Of a stretch of DNA of 10,214 bases, positions 1-9,072 are shown piece by piece; position 1 is the stretch's first letter; every line of letters starts with the position of its first letter. The DNA is from an uncultured Flavobacteriaceae bacterium (lineage in GTDB: Bacteria > Bacteroidota > Bacteroidia > Flavobacteriales > Flavobacteriaceae). Below the pieces are notes generated by a model that was not told the origin of the DNA, did not search any database, and was given only the letters and a program-made list of their open reading frames with translations. Where the stretch lies: positions 1 to 10,214 of the forward strand of contig CAMZMA010000122.1 in NCBI GenBank assembly GCA_947311815.1, in the 5' to 3' direction. The translations under genes were made by a program, and so were the position numbers.

Positions 1-2312
1 ACTTTTAATCCGAGTGCAGATGGAATAAGAACAGCAACCATTACTCTTTTAAATAATGATACTAATGAGGGTACTTACACCTTTAACATTGCAGGTACAG
101 GGACAACAGGTGTTGGCACAAACCCTATAAATTGCACAACAGTTTCTGGCGCAACTCTTTTTCAACAAAATTTCGAAATAACACCTACAGTTCCTGTTTT
201 AACATATACAGGAACATCAACTACAACATCAACAGGAAATGGAAATACACCCGCTGCTCCAAAATATGTAAACGGTACACAAGGAATTGAAGTTAATAAT
301 GCAGTTGGAATTATTGAATTTACAACTATCGATGCTTCTAGCTATACAAATACTGCCTTTTCTATCCGTTTAGCCTCATTTTCTAGTACAAGTGGAAATG
401 GTGCAGAAACAACAGATTATGTAAAATTATTTGTAAGTACAGACGGGGGGGAACATACTCAGAAGAAGTTACAGTAACTGGTGCTGCTGCTGCAAACGCA
501 CGATGGTCTTTTACAGGAGGAACAGGTATTGCTACAGCTGTTTATGATGGAAATAATGTTACCACAATTTTTTCACCAGCAGGAACAGGAGACAGAACAA
601 CAGATGGATATAGTACTTTAAAAATTACAGGATTACCATCGTCTCCAACGCTTAGAATAAAAATAGAAGCAAAAAATAACAGTGTCAATGAGCAATGGGT
701 TTTTGATGATGCAATTATTATTGGAGATACTGAATCTACCACAACATGGAATGGAAATTGGAGTAATGGAATCCCTACAAACACCGTAAAGGTAATTTTA
801 AATGCAAATTATACAGGTACATCTATTGAAACTTGCGAATGTGAAGTTAAAAGCGGAATTACTTTAACCATTTCTGCAGGTAAATATTTAAAAATTGAAA
901 ACAATCTTGTAAATAACGGAACAATTATTGTTGAAGACGGCGCTAGTTTAGTACAAGTTTCATCGATAGGAAATGTAACAGGAGCAGGTACTTTTACCGT
1001 AAATAGAAATAGTACTTCTTTACCTTCAGAACATGTGTATACATACTGGTCTTCTCCCTTAATCAATTCTACATTAGCTGAAGTTGTTCAAAATGCCGAT
1101 AATTATTATTCATTTAATCCAAACACACAAGATTGGGATACTGCAACTAGCACAACTACTATGAATACTGGTGTTGGATATATAACTAAAGGGCCTACAA
1201 ACGGGAATTTTCCTGGTATTTATACAGCATCTTTTACGGGATCTAATTTTAATAATGGTGATGTTATTGTAGGTTTAACTTTTAACAATGACGCCAATGC
1301 AGATAATGATTGGAATTTGATTGGGAATCCATATCCTTCAGCAATAAATGCTGATGATTTAATTGTTGCAAACCCAAATATTGGCGGTACTATTTATTTT
1401 TGGACTCATAATACCGATGCAAGTTTTACACAAAATTTTACGCAAGATGATTATGTTTCTTGGAACGGATCTGGCGGTACTGCAGGATGCAGCGGCTGTG
1501 TAGCGCCAACAGGAGCTATTGCAACAGGTCAAGGTTTTTTTGTACAGGCGCTTTCTACATCAAACATCACATTTACCAATGCAATTAGGGTAACAGGAAA
1601 TAACACAAATTTTTACAGAACTACACCTCAAGAAAAAAACAAAATTTGGTTAAATTTATTTGGCGAAAATTCTTTTAGTCAATTATTAATTGGCTTTTTT
1701 GATGAAGCTACTGATGGCGTTGATAGAATTTTTGATGGTTTACGTTTAGATGGTGGCGCAAAAGCAAGTTTTTATTCGATTATTGATGATAATCCTTATG
1801 GGATACAAGGAAAATCTGTATTAAAAGAAACAGAAAACATCCCTTTAGGATTTAGCATTAATGATGTTGGTACATTTACGGTTAGTATTGATCATTTTGA
1901 AGGTGTATTGCATTCCTCTGAAGTAATATTAATTGATAATGAATTAAATATTCAGCATAATTTAAAGGAAAGTAATTACACTTTTTCAATTACAAATGCA
2001 GGTATTAATAATCAAAGATTTATTTTACAAATAACAACCGACGCAAATGCCTTAGATGTAAATGACGAAGTTTTTTCTAATAGACTATTTATTACAGGGT
2101 CTTTTTCTGAACTTAAAATTAAAGCACCTAACGGAAAAATTATCAATAAAGTAATGGTGTTTGACCTCTTAGGAAAAGAAGTTGCTCAAAGCAAAAAACA
2201 AGCAAATTTAATTAGCCTACAATCATCTTCTTTACAATCAAATCGTATTTTTATTGTAAAAGCTATTTTAGATTCTGGCGAAGTATTAATTAGCAAAATT
2301 TATAAAAATTAA
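1..2312 (+). CDS. Secreted/surface protein with T9SS C-terminal sorting domain; 5'-partial and frameshifted
   Basis: The gene enters from the left edge, so its start and signal peptide are not visible. Frame 1 runs from base 1 to a TAA at 475-477. The matching continuation lies in frame 3 from about 450 to the TAA at 2310-2312. With one base restored, about 770 residues are visible. The first 35 or so (TFNPSADGIRTATITLLNND) resemble the end of a choice-of-anchor D module. Next comes a beta-rich module with the family-like STDGG...YSEEVTVTG and NARWSFTGG stretches, then a TWNGNWSNG repeat-like region, then the flavobacterial block TYWSSP...WNLIGNPYPSAI...GQGFFVQAL. The last 80 residues (2070-2309), with MVFDLLGKEVAQ and FIVKAILDSGEVLISKIYKN, are a T9SS sorting domain, closer in feel to type C than to type A. 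It should direct export across the outer membrane and surface attachment or release. No enzymatic domain is visible; an adhesin or structural role is inference. The GTG at 1035 lies inside a continuous domain and is not a real start. Confidence 0.85.
445..451 (+). repeat. G7 homopolymer at the frameshift site
   Basis: Seven consecutive G follow a GAC codon, in otherwise AT-rich DNA. Upstream, frame 1 reads S-T-D-G-G and then runs into a stop at 475. Downstream, frame 3 reads G-T-Y-S-E-E-V-T-V-T-G. Eight G would give the uninterrupted S-T-D-G-G-G-T-Y-S, which keeps the usual spacing of this module. The tract is therefore the exact point of frame loss. Confidence 0.9.
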
Positions 2313-2330
2313 TACCAAAATAATACATCA

Positions 2331-2367
2331 AAAAGGGTTGAAAACATGTGTTTCCAACCCTTTTTTT
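2331..2367. terminator. Bidirectional intrinsic terminator between convergent genes
   Basis: The arms AAAAGGGTTG and CAACCC-TTTT enclose an inner stem AAACA/TGTTT, with one A-C mismatch between the two stems. Seven T follow on the plus strand (2361-2367), which suits the surface-protein gene ending at 2312. On the minus strand the hairpin is followed by five T (complement of A2330-2334), so it can also end the efflux operon, whose last stop is at 2412. Confidence 0.9.
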
Positions 2368-2411
2368 AGTTAACAAAATACTTTGATGAAAAGTAGTTTT
2401 CTTTTATAATT

Positions 2412-5400
2412 TTAAACTTTTTTAAACTGAATTTTCATTCTGTTTAATAAATAAAACATTACGGGTACAATTACTAAAGTTAAAAAAGTAGCAAAGGTTA
2501 ATCCGTAAATAATTGTCCAAGACATCGGTTCGTAAAATTTGGTGTTATCGCCACCTATATAAATTTTAGGATCAAACTCAGTAAACAAGGTAATAAAATC
2601 TACATTTAATCCAATTGCTAAGGGGACCAATCCTAAAATAGTAGTAATTGCTGTTAATAAAACAGGGCGCAAACGTGCTTTTCCTCCTTCTACAATTGCT
2701 TCAAAATAATCTTCTTTTGGTAATAAATCGCGTTCATCAATTCCTAATTCTTGTTTTTTTCTATCTATTAATAGTTGTGTGTAATCAATCAAAACAATGG
2801 CGTTGTTTACCACAATTCCTGCGAGCGAAATTACACCCATCATTGTCATCATCACTACAAAATCATCTCCAAAAATAACCATCCCAAAAAGCACACCAAT
2901 AAAACTCAAAACAATGGCTACAAAAATGATGATGGGTTTAGAAACCGAGTTAAATTGAGCTACAATAATCAACAAAATTAACGCCATGGCAATGAGTAAC
3001 GCTTTCGATAAAAATGCCATTTGTTTGGCTTTTTCTTCTTGCTCTCCTGTAAATTCTAAATGGATGTCTTGTGGCATTTTATAATTTGCCAATGCTTTTT
3101 TAATTTTTCCTACAATTTCTGTTCCGTTATATCCTTGTAAAACATTCGAATAAACAGTGATGACTCGTTTTAAATTCTTGCGTTTTATAGAGCTAAAAGA
3201 AGCAATGTTTCGTTTAGAAATCACAGCAGAAATAGGAATGGTTAATAATTTTCCTCGATTGTTTCTAAAGGTTACTTTTTGATTGAATAAATCGTCTTCA
3301 TTGTACCTGCTTTTTTTATTAAAACGAACGTAAATATCATAATCATCACCGTTTTCTTTGTAGGTAGATGCGTCTATTCCGTAAATGGCTTGTCGTAATG
3401 TACCGCCAATCATTTGAGTACTTAAACCTAATTTTCCTGCTTTTTTTCTATCAACATATACTTCTAATTCGGGCCTGTTTTGGTTTACATCAATTTTCAA
3501 CCCTTCAATACCAGAGATGTTTTTTTGATTGAGAAAATCTTCAATTTTTTCTGCTTCTAATAAGACTTTTTTGTAATCTTCTCCTTTTACTTCAATATTA
3601 ATAGCATATCCTGTTGGCGGACCGTTTTGATCTTTATCAACAATAATACTTACTCCAGGAAAATGTTGTAATTTTTTTCTTAAATCAGAAAGCACATCGT
3701 TACTACTAAATGCTTTTCCTGCTTTATTAACTCGGTGTTTAAACTCTCTAAATAAAACGGTTACTTTTCCTTTATGAGGCATTTCATTTTGCGAAGCATC
3801 TTTTCTAGGATTTCCTGCACCGATTCCTACTTGAGAAACAATCGATTCTTCCATAAAATTATACGATTCGCCGTCTTTTGTATAGGTAAATTGAGCCAAT
3901 TCATTAATAACAATGGCTTCTACTTTTTTGGTAAGTGTATTCGTTTTTTCTATGTCTGTTCCTTCAGGATATTCTATATATACAATGGCTTGATTGGGTT
4001 CATTATCAGGAAAAAATAAGGTATTTGGTTTCGAAATACGAAAGACAAAATAAGATAAAACTAACAATGCAAACGTACCAAAAACAAAGGCGTACGCTCT
4101 TTTTCCTTCTAAAGCGTAGGCTAAAAATTGTTTGTATTTGTTTTCTAATGCTGGCAACCAAACATTTTGAAATTTATCGGTAGCTGGTAATAATAAATAT
4201 TTGTGTATCCATAAGATAATTGCCAATAAAATGAATAGATTACCAAAACCAAACAAGGCTTTTATTTCTTTTATAGCACCGATTGTTACCATAATAATTC
4301 CTAATACAACAAAAGAGATACTAAAAAGCAGCAACGTTTTTTTTCTCAATTCTTCTTTTCCTGTTTTCATAAAAACAGAGGTGAGCATCGAGTTGATTAC
4401 TAGCGCGATAAAAAGTGAAGAACCTAAAACCATCGCTAAGGTTAGTGGAAAATAAATCATGAATTTCCCCATCATTCCGGGCCAAAATCCTAAGGGTAAA
4501 AAAGCGGCTAAAGTGGTTGCTGTAGAGGCAATAATAGGCCACGCGATTTCGCCAACTCCTTGTTTTGCGGCTTCTAACCTTGGCATGCCTTGATCCATTA
4601 ATCGGTACACGTTTTCTACCACAACAATACCGTTGTCAACCAACATTCCGAGTCCCATTACGGTGGCAAAAAGCACCATGGTATTTAACGTGATGTTTAA
4701 TCCTAAGAAATCTCCAAAAATAGGTAAGATTAAAAAAGACATTAAAATAGATAACGGAATGGCGATACCCACAAACAATGCGTTTCTAAATCCGAGAAAA
4801 AACATCAAGACAATCACCACTAAAAGCACTCCGAAAATAATGCTGTTTTCTAGTTCGGCAACCGACGCTTCTGTACGTACAGATTGATCGCTTGTAAACG
4901 TGATTTTTAAATTTGATGGCAAATACTTTTTTTGTGCTTCTTTTACTACTTGCTTGGTTTTTGCCAATGCCGAAATCATGTTTTTACCACTTTTCTTTAG
5001 TAAATTAATCATAACCACAGGTTTTCCGTATTCTCTCGCAAAAGTGGTTCGGTCTTTTTCTTTAAATCGTACTTTGGCAACATCACGCAGTAATACCACG
5101 CCATTTTCGTTTTTTACAACGATTTCTTCTAAATCCTTCGGATGTTTTATCTCGCCAATAACACGCACGTTTCTGCGCATTCCGTTTTGAATGATATTTC
5201 CGCCAGAAATGGTTAAATTTTCTTTTTGAATGGCGCCAATAATATTATTTAAACTGATGTTTGCTGCGGTAATTTTATGTACATCTACAGCTACTTCTAC
5301 TTCTTTATCTTGAACTCCTAAAATTTTGGCTTCTTTAATTTCGGTGAGTTGCTCAATATCATTTTGTAAATCTTCGGCAAATTTTTTGAGTTGCTCTGAA

Positions 5401-5888
5401 GTAAAATCTCCTGTTAGATTGATGTTTGCAATGGGTTGTAATTCGGCAATATTTAGTTCAAAAGCGTTGGGTTCTACCACAGAACCATTATCTAACGTTG
5501 GCCAATCGGGTTGTGCTTTTGCGGCATCAACTTTGTCTTTAATCTTTACTTTTGCAGCTTCTGGCGAAATATCATCTTCAAACTGCACTTGAATAGACGA
5601 AAACCCTTGTACCGTTGTAGAAGTTATTTTTTCTACTCCAGAAATATCATCAAATAGTTCTTCTAAAGGTTTTGTAACCAATTTTTCTACATCTTCGGCA
5701 GAATTACCAGGAAAAATAGAGTTGATATAAATTTTAGAATCAATTACTTCTGGAAAAGATTCTCTTGGCAAACCTAAGTAAGACATCAATCCGCCAACAA
5801 TAATAATGACCATAATTACAGCAACCGTTTTACTGTTTTCTATTGACCATGATGACATGCCAAAGTATTTTACTTTCTTGTTTTCCAT
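2412..5888 (-). CDS. RND-family efflux pump, inner-membrane permease subunit
   Basis: This 1158-residue protein is the proton-driven pump of a tripartite efflux system of the AcrB/HAE type. Residues 21-41 are the first membrane helix, followed by the periplasmic PESFPEV-like start (RESFPEV, 42-48) and porter domain. A helix cluster spans about 348-507, a second porter domain about 620-950, and a final helix cluster about 960-1148. The TM4 motif is GMLVDNGIVVVEN (414-426) and the TM10 motif GIVVNNAIVLID (1024-1035). Compared with AcrB, D407 is kept (D418), D408 is N419, and the relay lysine K940 is replaced by N1028. The protein is about 110 residues longer than AcrB. The excess includes two extra hydrophobic segments (about 518-537 and 548-568) and an insert near 1095-1122. 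The ATG at 5888 lies four bases after the adaptor stop, so translation is probably coupled. The pattern argues for drug or lipophile export rather than a CusA metal pump, but the substrate is unknown. Confidence 0.95.
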   Translation of the reverse strand: MENKKVKYFGMSSWSIENSKTVAVIMVIIIVGGLMSYLGLPRESFPEVIDSKIYINSIFPGNSAEDVEKLVTKPLEELFDDISGVEKITSTTVQGFSSIQVQFEDDISPEAAKVKIKDKVDAAKAQPDWPTLDNGSVVEPNAFELNIAELQPIANINLTGDFTSEQLKKFAEDLQNDIEQLTEIKEAKILGVQDKEVEVAVDVHKITAANISLNNIIGAIQKENLTISGGNIIQNGMRRNVRVIGEIKHPKDLEEIVVKNENGVVLLRDVAKVRFKEKDRTTFAREYGKPVVMINLLKKSGKNMISALAKTKQVVKEAQKKYLPSNLKITFTSDQSVRTEASVAELENSIIFGVLLVVIVLMFFLGFRNALFVGIAIPLSILMSFLILPIFGDFLGLNITLNTMVLFATVMGLGMLVDNGIVVVENVYRLMDQGMPRLEAAKQGVGEIAWPIIASTATTLAAFLPLGFWPGMMGKFMIYFPLTLAMVLGSSLFIALVINSMLTSVFMKTGKEELRKKTLLLFSISFVVLGIIMVTIGAIKEIKALFGFGNLFILLAIILWIHKYLLLPATDKFQNVWLPALENKYKQFLAYALEGKRAYAFVFGTFALLVLSYFVFRISKPNTLFFPDNEPNQAIVYIEYPEGTDIEKTNTLTKKVEAIVINELAQFTYTKDGESYNFMEESIVSQVGIGAGNPRKDASQNEMPHKGKVTVLFREFKHRVNKAGKAFSSNDVLSDLRKKLQHFPGVSIIVDKDQNGPPTGYAINIEVKGEDYKKVLLEAEKIEDFLNQKNISGIEGLKIDVNQNRPELEVYVDRKKAGKLGLSTQMIGGTLRQAIYGIDASTYKENGDDYDIYVRFNKKSRYNEDDLFNQKVTFRNNRGKLLTIPISAVISKRNIASFSSIKRKNLKRVITVYSNVLQGYNGTEIVGKIKKALANYKMPQDIHLEFTGEQEEKAKQMAFLSKALLIAMALILLIIVAQFNSVSKPIIIFVAIVLSFIGVLFGMVIFGDDFVVMMTMMGVISLAGIVVNNAIVLIDYTQLLIDRKKQELGIDERDLLPKEDYFEAIVEGGKARLRPVLLTAITTILGLVPLAIGLNVDFITLFTEFDPKIYIGGDNTKFYEPMSWTIIYGLTFATFLTLVIVPVMFYLLNRMKIQFKKV

Positions 5889-5892
5889 AGTT

Positions 5893-7062
5893 TTAAAGAC
5901 TTGTATTTACTGTTAAACCGTCTCTTAAAGTAACAGCTCCTTCTTTTACAATAGTAGTATTTGGCTGTAATCCGTTAAGAACTTCTACCTTGTTTTTATA
6001 AGAAACACCTGTTGTAATCAACGTTTTTACAACAGTTGCTTCGTTGTTTTTAGTAGGTTTTACGATAAAAACAAATTTTTCTCCTTGCGCGTTTTCTTGA
6101 ATTATATCGGTAGGAATTAACAGTGCATTTTCTTTTTGATAATCTAAAATTTCTAAATTCGCAATCAAGTTGGGTTTTATCATTTTGTCTTTATTAGGTA
6201 CAGCAACTTCAATACTAAATGTTCTGTTATTTGGGTTGATGATATTAGAAACCTGACGCACTTTACCAACAACTTCTTTTCCGATAGATGAAAAGCCAAC
6301 TTTTACCAAACTTCCTCGTTTAATTTTTGATAAATAACTCTCAGGCACATCTGCTTTTACATACATATTGCTCAGATTTACAATTCTAAACAGCATGCTT
6401 TGTCCTGGTGCAACTATTTGACCTTGTTCTGAAATTACATCATCAATAATTCCCGAAAAAGGTGCGGTTACACGTGTTTTAGCAAATCGTTGTTTGAGTT
6501 GTTTTACCGCATTTTTTTGTGCTTGGTAATTTGTTTTCGCTTGTAAAAATTGTATTTCAGAACCTATTTTTTGATTCCACAAACGTTTTTGACGCTCAAA
6601 AGTTGTTTTTGCCAAAGCGGCTTGTACTTCTAATTGCGCTACTTGTTGACTTAATCCGCCATCATTAATTACCGCTAATAATTGCCCTTTTGTAACACGT
6701 TGTCCTTCTTTTACATACACTCTTTGTAATGTGCCTGCATATTCTGGAAAAATGATTAAATTCTGTTTTGTTGCCACATCACCTTGTAAACTAACGTAGT
6801 GCTGAAAAGGTGTTGTTACTACTTTGTAGGTAGTTACTAAGGGTAATTTTTTATCAGGATTTAAATCGTTTAAAGCCGTTTCATACCGTTCTAAAATAGT
6901 GGCAATACTATCGTATGATTTTAAAATGTGCTCTTTTTGCGATTGTATTTTGGCAACATTTTTATTTTTAATCAATACCTCTAAAGACTCTATATGTACA
7001 GGTTTTTTTCCGCAGGAAAGAAAAATAAGTGCGCTAATTACTATAATGTATATTTTTTTCAT
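5893..7062 (-). CDS. RND efflux periplasmic adaptor (HlyD/AcrA-type membrane-fusion protein), lipoprotein
   Basis: The 389-residue protein bridges the RND pump and the outer-membrane channel. The N-terminus MKKIYIIVISALIFLSC is a lipoprotein signal with a lipobox ending at Cys17, so the mature protein should be lipid-anchored, most likely in the inner membrane. Residues about 22-70 are a charged, probably helical leader. The first half of the barrel-sandwich (lipoyl-like) fold is at 108-132 (VYVKEGQRVTKGQLLAVI), an alpha-hairpin spans about 137-194, and the second half is at 196-222 (TRVTAPFSGIIDDVISEQGQ). A beta-barrel (about 225-300) and a membrane-proximal domain (about 305-389, with LLIPTDII and the closing GLTV) follow. 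The order and length are normal for an AcrA-like adaptor. It sits 10 bases after the TolC gene and 4 bases before the pump gene, as expected of one transcript. Confidence 0.94.
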   Translation of the reverse strand: MKKIYIIVISALIFLSCGKKPVHIESLEVLIKNKNVAKIQSQKEHILKSYDSIATILERYETALNDLNPDKKLPLVTTYKVVTTPFQHYVSLQGDVATKQNLIIFPEYAGTLQRVYVKEGQRVTKGQLLAVINDGGLSQQVAQLEVQAALAKTTFERQKRLWNQKIGSEIQFLQAKTNYQAQKNAVKQLKQRFAKTRVTAPFSGIIDDVISEQGQIVAPGQSMLFRIVNLSNMYVKADVPESYLSKIKRGSLVKVGFSSIGKEVVGKVRQVSNIINPNNRTFSIEVAVPNKDKMIKPNLIANLEILDYQKENALLIPTDIIQENAQGEKFVFIVKPTKNNEATVVKTLITTGVSYKNKVEVLNGLQPNTTIVKEGAVTLRDGLTVNTSL

Positions 7063-7072
7063 TGCTGATAAT

Positions 7073-8416
7073 TTATTTGGTTGATGTGTTTAAAGCATTC
7101 TCTAATGCTATTTTTTTGGCAATCACTTCTAACATAGATTGCACGTAATTTTGTTGTTGTGCGTATAATTGATTTTGAGCTTGACTTAAGTTAAAGCTGG
7201 TAGAAATCCCTTCGAAAAACTTAATCCGTTGCTTCTTTTCGATACGTGTTGCCAACGCAACATTTTGTTTTGCCGTTTGGTATTGTTCGATAGCAAATTG
7301 ATAATCGCTTTTTGCGGATGCTACTGCTAAATTTAGTTTTTGTTTGGTTTCTTCAAGCAAAATATCAGCATTTTCTAAGGCAATTTTTGCTTGGGCAGTT
7401 TTGGCACTTCTACGCAAACTACTAAAAACAGGGATGTTTAAACTAACGCCCATTAATGACGAATCGTACCATTTTTGCGACCCTTGTAAGAACGAAAAAG
7501 AGTTAGAATTTCCTGCGCTTCCATAATTTACAAAGGCGCTTAATCTTGGTAAGGCTTTACTTTGCTCTAAACGCATTAGTAATCGTTTTCCTTCTCTATC
7601 ATTGGTTGCTATTCTAAAATCGATATGATTTTTCAATTTAAAATCTTTGGTAAGCAAGTTTAAATCTACATTTTTTTCAATTAAAGAATCTAAAGTATCG
7701 GTTAAAACAAGCAGTGTATCAATAGGATTTCCTAGGGTGATGTTCAGCATTTTTAGCCCGATACTTTTTAGCCTTTTAATTTTATGTAATTGATTGTTTA
7801 CGGTAGATAAGGTGATTTGCAGTTGCTCTACATCTTCTTCTTCGTTAAATCCGTTTTCGTAAATCTTTTTAGCATCGTGTACATTTTTTTCTAAAATAGC
7901 TTTGTTTTTTTCTAAAATTTCGATGCTTTTTTGAGCAACTAATACATTTCCGTAGGCATTAATTACGGCTTCTTTAATACTAATTTTAGTTTTTTCTTGG
8001 GCAAGATTCGATATTTTTAAATACGTTTTAGCCGATTGTAAACCTACTAAATAAGAGCCGTCAAAAATTAATTGTGTTAACGTAATAGATGCATTTACAT
8101 TTTGTTTTGTGCCAAATTTAACAGGTACAAAAGTTCCTGGAGCGCCGCCTGTAATTTCTGCGGGCAATAAGGTAACAATCTGTTTTAACCAATTTTGATA
8201 ATCAATTTTTGCATTTATTTGTGGCAAACCCATCGTAGTTGTTTCCCATTTTCTTTTCTTAGCAGCAGCAACATTGTTAACAGCAACTTTTACATGGTAG
8301 TTGTGTTTTATGGCGTAGTTAATTGCTTCATCCATAGAAAAATGTACCGACTTTTCTTGAGCGATACTATTTTTTACCAAAAACAAAAACAATAGGATGT
8401 AATAAAACTTTTTCAT
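7073..8416 (-). CDS. TolC-family outer-membrane efflux channel protein
   Basis: The 447-residue protein is the outer-membrane exit duct of the tripartite pump. Residues 1-20 (MKKFYYILLFLFLVKNSIAQ) are a Sec signal peptide with likely cleavage after IAQ or nearby. Two outer-membrane-efflux (OEP) repeats follow. The first, about 28-230, contains the strand motif TQLIFDGSYLVGLQSAK (114-130). The second, about 260-445, contains the matching SLNIPVFSSLRRSAK (325-339). Long heptad-rich helices (about 140-220 and 340-440) fit the periplasmic alpha-barrel, and the Q-rich end (AQNQLYAQQQNYVQS) is typical of Bacteroidota members. The start ATG at 8416 lies six bases after the repressor stop. Length and layout are normal; no truncation is seen. 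Confidence 0.94.
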   Translation of the reverse strand: MKKFYYILLFLFLVKNSIAQEKSVHFSMDEAINYAIKHNYHVKVAVNNVAAAKKRKWETTTMGLPQINAKIDYQNWLKQIVTLLPAEITGGAPGTFVPVKFGTKQNVNASITLTQLIFDGSYLVGLQSAKTYLKISNLAQEKTKISIKEAVINAYGNVLVAQKSIEILEKNKAILEKNVHDAKKIYENGFNEEEDVEQLQITLSTVNNQLHKIKRLKSIGLKMLNITLGNPIDTLLVLTDTLDSLIEKNVDLNLLTKDFKLKNHIDFRIATNDREGKRLLMRLEQSKALPRLSAFVNYGSAGNSNSFSFLQGSQKWYDSSLMGVSLNIPVFSSLRRSAKTAQAKIALENADILLEETKQKLNLAVASAKSDYQFAIEQYQTAKQNVALATRIEKKQRIKFFEGISTSFNLSQAQNQLYAQQQNYVQSMLEVIAKKIALENALNTSTK

Positions 8417-8422
8417 TGTTTG

Positions 8423-9022
8423 CTAATTCTTTTTTAGTTGATTTTCTAAAATTTCGACACCTTTTTCAGAGCAAATTCCTCTCAGGTGATATTCTAAATA
8501 ATAATTCATTAATTCGGTTGATGAAAAATGTGTAAGCGGAAATAAATCTCGGTCTTTTACACCTATAACTCCGTGAAAATAAATTCTAGAAGCAAATTCG
8601 ATATTAATATCTTTTCTATATAAGTTTAGATGTATTCCTTTCTTTAAATTTTCTTTAACACAATCTTCCATCAACTCAAATTGCTTTTGTTTTAAAGTTG
8701 CATAAATACGTGGGTAGTATTTTTGTAACTGATATTGAGGAGCCGATTTCTCATCCTTTAAATACTCCATTACAAAGTTTTTAATTTCAAAAATTTCTTT
8801 AATAGGATTCTCTTCTTTGATACAAATTTGATTGATTCCATTCGTTATAAAATCAATAACCGTAAGCGTTACCTCTTTTACTAAAGCAGTTTTGTTTTTA
8901 AAATGCACATACAAAGTTTTTTTAGAAACCCCTAAACTATTGGCAATTTCATCCATTGTTATGCTTTTAAAACCAAGGGTTAAAAACAATTCTCTAGATT
9001 TTTCTATAATTTTATCTCTCAT
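8423..9022 (-). CDS. TetR/AcrR-family transcriptional regulator of the efflux operon
   Basis: The 199-residue protein has an N-terminal TetR DNA-binding domain. From the chosen start, MRDKIIEKSRELFLTLGFKS forms helix 1 and its turn. TMDEIANSLGVSKKTLYVHF (22-41) is the helix-turn-helix, followed by the classic KNKTALV stretch. The C-terminal helical part (about 60-199) is the ligand-binding and dimer domain and is not informative about the ligand. I chose the ATG at 9022 rather than the in-frame ATG at 9073. The 17 extra residues precede the usual family start, and a good promoter (-7 box at 9032-9039) lies between the two codons. It is the first gene of the operon, six bases ahead of the TolC gene. 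The inferred role is repression of its own operon through the inverted repeat just upstream. Confidence 0.93.
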   Translation of the reverse strand: MRDKIIEKSRELFLTLGFKSITMDEIANSLGVSKKTLYVHFKNKTALVKEVTLTVIDFITNGINQICIKEENPIKEIFEIKNFVMEYLKDEKSAPQYQLQKYYPRIYATLKQKQFELMEDCVKENLKKGIHLNLYRKDINIEFASRIYFHGVIGVKDRDLFPLTHFSSTELMNYYLEYHLRGICSEKGVEILENQLKKN

Positions 9023-9031
9023 AATCGAGTA

Positions 9032-9060
9032 CAAATATACAATGGAAACTTTAGAAACAA
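9032..9060 (-). promoter_or_regulatory. Bacteroidota-type promoter for the tetR-tolC-adaptor-pump operon
   Basis: Read on the minus strand, TATATTTG (9039 to 9032) is a perfect TAnnTTTG -7 box. TTG at 9060-9058 is 18 bases upstream, within the spacing described for Flavobacterium promoters. Transcription would start near 9025-9027, leaving only a few leader bases before the ATG at 9022. The match is by eye; no start-site data are available. Confidence 0.65.
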
Positions 9061-9072
9061 TAAAAGTTTCCA
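9043..9072. promoter_or_regulatory. Inverted repeat, probable TetR operator
   Basis: The arms TGGAAACTTT (9043-9052) and AAAGTTTCCA (9063-9072) are perfect reverse complements, 10 bp each, around a 10-base spacer. The repeat starts three bases upstream of the tetR -7 box and covers the putative -33 TTG. A bound TetR dimer there would block RNA polymerase. Its position between the divergent genes and next to a tetR gene is the usual one for an autoregulatory operator. Binding itself is inference. Confidence 0.65.

Noticed and set aside
542..1066. Two minus-strand reading frames opposite the surface-protein gene
   Set aside because: They mirror the beta-rich coding sequence on the other strand, show no recognisable domain, and overlap a well-supported gene.
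1035..2312. A separate 425-residue gene starting at GTG 1035
   Set aside because: The same frame is open and domain-coherent back to about 450, and the GTG lies inside a conserved block (EHVYTYWSSP). It is an internal valine, not a start.
2368..2411. A possible small RNA or gene between the terminator and the pump stop
   Set aside because: There are only 44 AT-rich bases with no hairpin, promoter or reading frame of note.
2648..5592. Several short plus-strand reading frames and one minus-strand frame (4321-4542) within the RND pump gene
   Set aside because: They are shadows of the 1158-residue pump frame: short, overlapping and of unnatural composition.
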